From Chrysochromulina tobinii (lineage: Eukaryota > Haptophyta > Prymnesiales > Chrysochromulinaceae), in NCBI GenBank assembly GCA_001275005.1, contig JWZX01000976.1:1-11523 (forward strand): 11,523 nucleotides of DNA, read 5' to 3'. Below the pieces are notes generated by a model. It ran no database searches. It had not been told where the DNA came from and saw only the letters and a list, made by a program, of their open reading frames with translations. Shown here one piece after another: positions 7,101 through 11,523 of the stretch; the first letter of the stretch is position 1, and every line of letters starts with the position of its first letter. A program made the translations under genes and the position numbers.

Positions 7101-10100
7101 GCGGCCTCGTGCACCTTCATCGAGCCGCTCGTCGAGGCGACCCCCTCCGTCCTCGAGTACGGGTACTCCTACAAGCCGGGCGACGAGGCCGCGCCGGTGC
7201 CCGCGCAGACGAGGCGCCTCAGCCTGAAGAACACGTCTCCCCTCGCGCTCACGATGCTGCTCAAGACGCCGCCCCCCTTCTCGGCGTCCAAGTCGGAGAT
7301 CTTCCTCGCCCCCGACGACGTGGGCAATGTCATCATCTCCTACGACCCGAACTACCCCGGCGATCTCGTCTCGCGCGCCTTCACGGACACGCGGCTGCAG
7401 CTGGAGTTCAAGGAGCACCCGCAGAAGGTCTTCGTCAGCCTGCAGGCACAGACGCACTTCCCCAACCTGGCCATGAGCCTCACCGAGGGCGCCTTTGGCT
7501 GCCTGCTCAACGAGTCGCCCGCCAAGCAGGTGATGCAGCTCACCAACACGTCCAAGGTGGGTGCGTACTACGCGTGGACCTTTGCGCAGGGCGAGGGCGT
7601 GTCGAACCCGTCCGAGCCGCACCTCGCATTCGACATCCTTCCCATCCGCGGCTACCTCGAGGCAGGTGCGAACGAGACGATCGAGCTGCTCTTCAAGGGC
7701 GGCAGCTTCGCCAAGGCGCGCGCCATCGCGTTGTGCGAGGTCGTGGGCGGCCCCACGTACGAGCTGCCGCTCTCGGGCGACACCTCCGAGATCAAGTACT
7801 CGCTGTCCGAGTCGCGCGTCGATTTTGGCATGCAGTCCTACGAGCGGGTCGAGGAGCGCGAGCTCTTTTTGCAGAACACGGGCAAGGTGCTCTTCTCGAT
7901 GACCCTCGACAAGTCAGTGCTCTCGCGCAAGAACGTGGTCGAGGTGCTTCCCGAGAAGGCCGACGTCAAGCCCGGCGAGAAGCTCAGGATCCTCGTGCGC
8001 TGCCTGGCCGGGCTGCCGACCAAGCTGACCGAGTCTTTCTTCCTCAACATCGCCCACTTCCCACCCGAGGAGGTCGTGGTCACCGTCGAGGGCATTTACC
8101 CGCGCATCTCCCTCAACCTGCCGCGTGATCGCTCGGAAAAGTACGCCGGGTTCTTCGTCGAGGCCGAGGCGAAGGTCGCCGCCGAGAGGGCCAAGGAAGA
8201 GGCCGAGAAGGCGGGCGTGCCTCTCGAGCCCGAGGACGCGCCGCTCGCCGAGCTCACGCCGGCCGAGGTGTGCACCAAACTGAGCGGCAGCTTCGCCGGC
8301 TTCAAGTCGCTGCTCGAGAGCTGGGGCAAGCTCGTCGAGGGCGCGACCATCGGCCGCGACGACTTCCGCATCGCGGTGCTCTCCACACTTGGCAGCACCG
8401 CCACCGCAGCGGCCGCCAACGGCACCTTCACTCACCTGACGGGTGGCGAGGAGGCGGTCGATGTGACCGGTGGCGCTGCGCCGGCGGCCGAGCTCGGTGT
8501 CGCCGTGCTGCTGGAGGCGTGCAAGCCACCCAAGACGAAGCGCGTGGACTACGTCCGAGTCGCGGCTGGCGCTGGCGAGGGCGGAGAGGTCGTTGTCGCC
8601 CAGGTGGGCGCGCAGCTGGACGCCGAGGAGGACGAGGACGAGCCGGGCTCCCCGCGCCCGCTCGGCACGACGCTCGGCGAGACGGCCGGCACGATCGCGT
8701 CACCGCCGTTGACGGGGCGCGCGTCGATGCGCTCCGGCATGTCGGGCCTTCGCGTCGCCTTCAATGACTCGGACGTGGATGTCGAGGCTGAGCGCCTCTT
8801 CCTGTCGGCGTATGCGAGCAATGTGCTCTCGCGCCACGGCGCCGAGGGCGGCCTCCTCATGCCACCGAACACAGGCGCGAGCCGTGCCTCCTCGGCTGGT
8901 AAGGGCCGGTACGCGCCCACCCTCGAGCCGCTCCCGCCGGTGCCGCCCGACTTTGTGCTCTCGACGTACGTGCTCGACTTTGGCCACGTCATCAAGGGCA
9001 CGCAGAAGAAGAAGGTCTTCAAGCTGCGCAACGCGGGCTGGAACTACGTGTCGCTCGACATTGACAAGAACGCGATCGCGCCCTACGGCCTGCGCGTCGA
9101 GCCCGACAAGCTCGTCAAGCTCCCTGGCCTGCCCGACCCCGAGACGGCCGAGTTCACGGTCACCTTCGCCTCGAAGGCGCCCAAGGTGGGCCTCGGGCGC
9201 ATGGTCCAGGAGCTTCGTCTACAGCTTAAGCCCGGGCCGCCCGTCGCCATCATCATCAAGGCGAACGTGACGATCCCCGAGGTCAAGGTCACTGTGCCCA
9301 CGTCGATCACCGTGAGCAGCGTTGAGCCTAACTCGATCGACTATGGCAACGTCATCGTCGGCCAGTGCTTGACGGCCACGGTCGAGCTGTACAACCCCAA
9401 GGAGGTTGTGGCCGAGTGGAAGGTCAACCCGCCGCTCGAGAATGCCAAGGACTTTGACCGCTTCGTATGCCTGCCCGACTCGGGGAACCTGGCGCCCGGC
9501 GCGCGCCTCCAGATGCAGATCCGCTTCTCGCCCAACACCGAACGCCCCTTCGGCGTGCGGCTCATGATCAAGGTCGCCAACAACAACAAGCCCGTCTACC
9601 TTAACGTCATTGGCCAGGGCAAGGAACTCAAGGTTGCCACGCAGCCCGACAGCGTGATGGTGCCCGCAGTGCAGCCGCATGCCGACGCGGCCTCGGCCTT
9701 CTTCCGACTGACCAACCCGTCCGACTACCCGATCGAGGTGTACTCGTACGACTTTGACGGGTTGGTGGACGATAAGGAGCACGCCTTCCTGCAGTACGAG
9801 GCCATGGTGCGTGAGGACACGTCGGCGCCCACCGTGCAGAATGACGCGCTGCTGCTGCCGCTGCGTGAGCCGGGCGATCCCTTTTGGCAGTCGATCAGCG
9901 ACGGGTACGAGGAGAGGAGAGCCGCCGCCTTGGCCGCGGAATTGGGGGAGGAGGTCCCGCCTCCACCGCCCGCGCCGGAGGCGGTGGGCGAGCTCGAGGC
10001 ACCTCCGGAGCCAGTGGAGCCCAAGCAGCGCACGCTCATCATGCTCACGCCCGCGCCGCTCGCGCGCTCGGCTGAGCTCGCCAAGGAGCTCGCCTTCGCG

Positions 10101-11523
10101 TACCAGGTGCCCGCAGTGCTGCTCGCCGAGGTGGTGGCCGCTGAGGACAGACGGCTGCGCGACGAGGCGTGGGCCGCTCAAGAGGCGGCGCGCGAGGCCA
10201 GGGTGGCTGATGCGATGGCGGCGGCTGAGGCGGCGGGTACGGAGTACGTGCCCACCGAGGAGGATGAGTATGTGGAGCCCGAGGCGCCGCCAGCCCCGCT
10301 CGATCCGGCGAACATCAGCGGTTGCATTGCTGCCGCCCTCTCGCGCGAGAAACGGCCCGATGGCGCGGTGATTGTGATGCCCGAGCAGCCCACGGTGTTT
10401 GCAACCAAGGAGCAGCTCCTCGAGGCCGTCGTGCTTGCGCTCGGCTACGCGCCACCGCCGCCGCCCGAGCCGCCACCGGATCCGAAGGCTAAGAAGGGCG
10501 CGCCGCCGCCGCCGCCGCCGCCGCCATCGGCCGGTGAGCCGGTGTGGTCGTTCGCGCTCCAGACCACCCTGAAGGATGTGCCGCCACTGGCCGAGGGCGA
10601 CGAGGGCTATGTGCCGCCGGCCGAGGGCGAGGCCCCAGCGCCGTGGCTGCCCAAGGGCGAGGAGACTGTCGAAGCGCGCGCGGCAGCACAGCTGGCGGCC
10701 GAGATCGACGCGATGCCCAAGCTCGGCCCGATCCCCGACGTGGAGGAGGAGGCGTACGAAGCGCTCGAGCCCACGGCGCGCGAGCACTTCGAGAGGAAGC
10801 GGCGCGAGCACCGGCGGCGCCTCGCCGTCGCCGAGGCCAAGGTGGCCGCGGCCAAGATGGCGTTTGCCTTCCGCCTTGTGCAGCTGCAAGAGGCGTCCGC
10901 AAGCTTCGCGTCCCTTGAGCAGGCAGCCTCGGCTAAATTCTTCGTCGCCCCGCCGGAGCCGCCCCCGCCGGAGCCCGAGCCTGAAGGGGGATGGCCCGAA
11001 GGCGAGGCGCCCGCGCCGTGGCGGCCGCCGAGAGGGCTGGCAGGCCACTATACGGTCGACGCGTCGCTGCCGCTCGACGCGGTGATGGAGCTCGTCGAGG
11101 CCTGCCTCTTTGAGCGGCCGCCCCCAATCCCCGACGTGCCGCCACCTCCCCCTATCCCTCTGCCCTTTGGCAACCAGATCCTCAAGCGCACGAAGCTGCG
11201 CGCGCAGCGCCCCGTGCCTACTGGTCTCCTCGACGATGCCGGCCGTGGGCGGCTGTACACGATCCCGCCGCCGCCGCCCAAGCCCGATGTAATGGGGTGC
11301 ACGCTCGGAAAGTTCGTGATGGTCACCAACTGCGGCGACCAGATGGACTTCCGCTCGCTCGGCAACATTTACAAAGGTGTGGCGATGGCCGGTCTCTGGA
11401 GTTGCTTCGACGAGTTCAACCGCATCAACCTCGACGTGCTCTCGGTGGCGGCGCAGCAGGTGGGCTCCGTGCTCATGGCCGTCAAGATGGGCGCCCAAAT
11501 GTTCCAGTTCACAGACGGCCAGA
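4200..11523 (+). CDS. HYDIN: HYDIN-like ciliary central-pair protein, N-terminal half, running in frame into dynein AAA1 (3' partial)
   Basis: HYDIN is a giant protein of the C2b projection of the axonemal central pair, needed for ciliary beating. The frame is closed upstream by TGA 4125-4127. ATG 4200 is the first in-frame start (G at -3). ATG 4236 (ACC before it) is a good alternative. No stop occurs to the window end: 2,441 codons. The N-terminus matches HYDIN: a TPSEL stretch, then [10 protein letters not shown] (about 83-92) and LRFRNND. About fourteen ASH/MSP-like Ig modules follow, each with a D/YFG- or DYG-type strand and an N-T/N-x-S turn: roughly 80-182, 188-280, 285-424, 428-528, 531-641, 643-745, 750-850, 854-965, 979-1085, 1087-1200, 1200-1310, 1584-1687, 1702-1806 and 1811-1860. 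Residues 1310-1580 are a charged linker without modules. The block [14 protein letters not shown] (near 1885) and an adenylate-kinase-like domain (from 1944) follow, as in HYDIN, but its P-loop is degenerate. Proline-rich stretches flank it. From residue 2365 the protein is dynein heavy chain, not HYDIN. Vertebrate HYDIN exceeds 5,000 residues, so the C-terminal half is absent here. No intron is evident. Confidence 0.9.
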   Translation, partial: MPAGIRSKDAPTMRTLPSHLRYAKLSADLPAEPKRTPSELSAELHGLAKPAAALQRPRVVALLNMSEFTHNVDSVVPLDEPIFQPSPPEVVFDAFEAHSKYTATLRFRNNDNVNRRLKVLKVDSVHFEVVPPKGTAAGGSKVAPGMEVAYQIIFTPRAEHDHACELVCLSEREKFVVMISARGPRPCFEFPDGVDFGLQPVRANASEAFLLRNTGKADGRFVLSVPAPFSVTPSDGALKAGGAMQLTFDFKPELCGEYAEELLIEYDSGERCFARLAGASSDVEVGLERSLLVLEPCYISLLSQTTLKLHNRSDVKVHFSWKALRSAAEDEQRRTDGLIALDDAAGSMPAHALRTQRRLVEEDPLPFADAIFAVEPLEGEIFPNSYCELTIAFRPQNAGEAAVTAYCEITGRETRLPLTLQGRGLGPKALWLYDSLDIGDVYVNSEHKYEVVLENHGDIDCDYSLTPNDSLFASRFSFSPTAGHLRSRQQQMVEVRFLSDLLGELNETFVWKLHGQPDPLPLVLKGRVVAPSFHFDDSAKEGIHFGDVSLGFLNSVDFTLTNTSEIPMRFRLRIPNEHGEEHDQFDVQPSAGIILPHGEQQLRLNFIATAVSKYNLSMLVDVEAVGDSLLSLPITAMCLAPGIKPSADALDYGDAFINHTYSLPLTIFNPSHLPAKFEVIDEAPMLKAIGEHEVTPHNGQIAAKGKVDVVVRFTTRRLGPMSLPLYVRIVGLEEAAFQVELNATSIGPKVVLAQPKLDWGKAPVLTDVPRSLGLDNQSLIPAVFKALLRRSDGPFALTEKEFIMAPGEKRELVLTAHTDDTVKTTNDLILQIKYAPEVVVPLVATGIGATISASRNMASISFGECFSSRILKEEFTLENKGRRPQVLTWVNQVTIPPPKDKKNPDAEVKMPIPAFSITPDKAIIEPGASCVFTVQALSKTAGERMEKFVCAAQVQGGQGKPEPLYETAASCTFIEPLVEATPSVLEYGYSYKPGDEAAPVPAQTRRLSLKNTSPLALTMLLKTPPPFSASKSEIFLAPDDVGNVIISYDPNYPGDLVSRAFTDTRLQLEFKEHPQKVFVSLQAQTHFPNLAMSLTEGAFGCLLNESPAKQVMQLTNTSKVGAYYAWTFAQGEGVSNPSEPHLAFDILPIRGYLEAGANETIELLFKGGSFAKARAIALCEVVGGPTYELPLSGDTSEIKYSLSESRVDFGMQSYERVEERELFLQNTGKVLFSMTLDKSVLSRKNVVEVLPEKADVKPGEKLRILVRCLAGLPTKLTESFFLNIAHFPPEEVVVTVEGIYPRISLNLPRDRSEKYAGFFVEAEAKVAAERAKEEAEKAGVPLEPEDAPLAELTPAEVCTKLSGSFAGFKSLLESWGKLVEGATIGRDDFRIAVLSTLGSTATAAAANGTFTHLTGGEEAVDVTGGAAPAAELGVAVLLEACKPPKTKRVDYVRVAAGAGEGGEVVVAQVGAQLDAEEDEDEPGSPRPLGTTLGETAGTIASPPLTGRASMRSGMSGLRVAFNDSDVDVEAERLFLSAYASNVLSRHGAEGGLLMPPNTGASRASSAGKGRYAPTLEPLPPVPPDFVLSTYVLDFGHVIKGTQKKKVFKLRNAGWNYVSLDIDKNAIAPYGLRVEPDKLVKLPGLPDPETAEFTVTFASKAPKVGLGRMVQELRLQLKPGPPVAIIIKANVTIPEVKVTVPTSITVSSVEPNSIDYGNVIVGQCLTATVELYNPKEVVAEWKVNPPLENAKDFDRFVCLPDSGNLAPGARLQMQIRFSPNTERPFGVRLMIKVANNNKPVYLNVIGQGKELKVATQPDSVMVPAVQPHADAASAFFRLTNPSDYPIEVYSYDFDGLVDDKEHAFLQYEAMVREDTSAPTVQNDALLLPLREPGDPFWQSISDGYEERRAAALAAELGEEVPPPPPAPEAVGELEAPPEPVEPKQRTLIMLTPAPLARSAELAKELAFAYQVPAVLLAEVVAAEDRRLRDEAWAAQEAAREARVADAMAAAEAAGTEYVPTEEDEYVEPEAPPAPLDPANISGCIAAALSREKRPDGAVIVMPEQPTVFATKEQLLEAVVLALGYAPPPPPEPPPDPKAKKGAPPPPPPPPSAGEPVWSFALQTTLKDVPPLAEGDEGYVPPAEGEAPAPWLPKGEETVEARAAAQLAAEIDAMPKLGPIPDVEEEAYEALEPTAREHFERKRREHRRRLAVAEAKVAAAKMAFAFRLVQLQEASASFASLEQAASAKFFVAPPEPPPPEPEPEGGWPEGEAPAPWRPPRGLAGHYTVDASLPLDAVMELVEACLFERPPPIPDVPPPPPIPLPFGNQILKRTKLRAQRPVPTGLLDDAGRGRLYTIPPPPPKPDVMGCTLGKFVMVTNCGDQMDFRSLGNIYKGVAMAGLWSCFDEFNRINLDVLSVAAQQVGSVLMAVKMGAQMFQFTDGQ
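10029..10500 (+). other. Adenylate-kinase-like domain of HYDIN with lost P-loop
   Basis: Within the HYDIN-like protein (residues about 1944-2100), a strand TLIML leads into [16 protein letters not shown] and then a second strand ([11 protein letters not shown]), the layout of the HYDIN adenylate-kinase-like domain. The family P-loop (GxPLxGKS) is not conserved: APL is present, but the Gly-Lys pair is gone and one residue appears deleted (A-R-S). Nucleotide binding by the normal mechanism is therefore unlikely. A long Ala/Glu-rich helix and proline-rich linkers interrupt the rest of the domain. The domain assignment rests on order and pattern within HYDIN, and its right-hand limit is approximate. 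Confidence 0.55.
10502..10525 (+). repeat. (GCC)8 trinucleotide repeat encoding polyproline
   Basis: Eight GCC units, read in the HYDIN frame as CCG/CCA, give eight consecutive prolines after AKKGA. It lies inside the adenylate-kinase-like region. Such tracts can vary in length by slippage and are poorly covered by sequencing. Confidence 0.9.
11292..11523 (+). other. Dynein heavy chain AAA1 fragment (Walker A missing, Walker B present; cut by window end)
   Basis: The last 77 residues of the long frame are unmistakable axonemal dynein heavy chain AAA1. [14 protein letters not shown] normally follows directly after the Walker A P-loop. It is followed by [14 protein letters not shown], then CFDEFNRI (Walker B with the Asp-Glu pair, residues 2402-2409 of the frame), [11 protein letters not shown], and a QFTDGQ strand. 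The GPAGTGKT P-loop that should stand just before MGxTLGKF is absent and is replaced by HYDIN-side sequence ending in a proline tract and KPDV. The QFxFTDG pattern resembles the outer-arm gamma/DNAH5-DNAH8 type, a tentative assignment. The strong conservation argues that the fragment comes from a functional gene and is not a decayed copy. Confidence 0.85.

Noticed and set aside
4887-7622. Open frame of 911 codons on the minus strand
   Set aside because: It lies wholly opposite the HYDIN frame. Its product is a His/Arg/Leu/Glu-rich low-complexity protein with no domain, as expected from antisense reading of G/C-ending codons. The plus strand reads as a clear HYDIN protein.
6986-8128. 380-codon plus-strand frame within HYDIN
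   Set aside because: It is frame-shifted relative to the ASH-module frame, begins at a non-ATG codon, and gives an Arg/Gly/Ala-rich product without domains.
11230-11312. A hidden Walker A motif just before the dynein fragment
   Set aside because: The in-frame residues before MGxTLGKF are a proline tract and KPDV. No GxxxxGK[ST] occurs in the preceding residues of this frame.
9219-11498. Open frame of 759 codons on the minus strand
   Set aside because: It is a shadow of the same plus-strand gene. It even crosses the HYDIN-dynein junction without change of character and shows Arg/His/Gly/Leu bias and no motifs.

Overview
The window looks like nuclear DNA of a GC-rich, intron-poor unicellular flagellate eukaryote. 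A secondary-plastid alga such as a haptophyte is a reasonable guess but is not proven. Three things point this way: an axonemal HYDIN-type protein joined to axonemal dynein sequence, a eukaryotic GT37-type fucosyltransferase, and coding sequence that strongly prefers G or C at third codon positions, set among more AT-rich spacers. There is no prokaryotic operon layout, ribosome-binding-site pattern, rRNA, tRNA, CRISPR array or transposase.

Layout: (1) Positions 1-783 are low-complexity sequence with a direct repeat of 72 identical bases spaced 303 bp apart and a decayed third copy. It may be the 3' end of a repetitive gene cut by the window edge, or its remnant. (2) Positions 784-1004 form an AT-richer spacer. 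(3) Positions 1005-2360 (+) encode a GT37-like (xyloglucan fucosyltransferase family) glycosyltransferase with no visible membrane anchor. (4) Positions 2361-2580 are a spacer with six tandem CTTGA units. (5) Positions 2581-3330 (+) encode a START/SRPBCC-fold (polyketide cyclase/COQ10-like) protein with a secretory or plastid-type leader. (6) Positions 3331-3599 are a convergent 3' region with a GC hairpin. (7) Positions 3600-4049 (-) encode a small protein I cannot name, with a presequence-like N-terminus. (8) A short divergent intergenic region leads to the main gene. (9) Position 4200 to the window end (+) is one uninterrupted reading frame of about 2,441 codons with no stop.

The main frame is the N-terminal part of HYDIN, the central-pair C2b-projection protein of motile cilia. 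It holds about fourteen ASH/MSP-like Ig modules, then an adenylate-kinase-like domain whose P-loop is degenerate. Near position 11,292, just after a proline tract, the same frame changes without a break into a dynein heavy chain AAA1 module. That module starts just after where Walker A should be and keeps Walker B. This HYDIN-dynein junction is the most remarkable point in the window: either a new gene fusion or rearrangement, or a chimeric assembly. The window ends 232 bases after the junction, so the sequence alone cannot decide.

The very long open frames opposite HYDIN are antisense shadows produced by codon bias. No functional link between HYDIN and the three small genes is visible. They look like ordinary neighbours in a compact genome.
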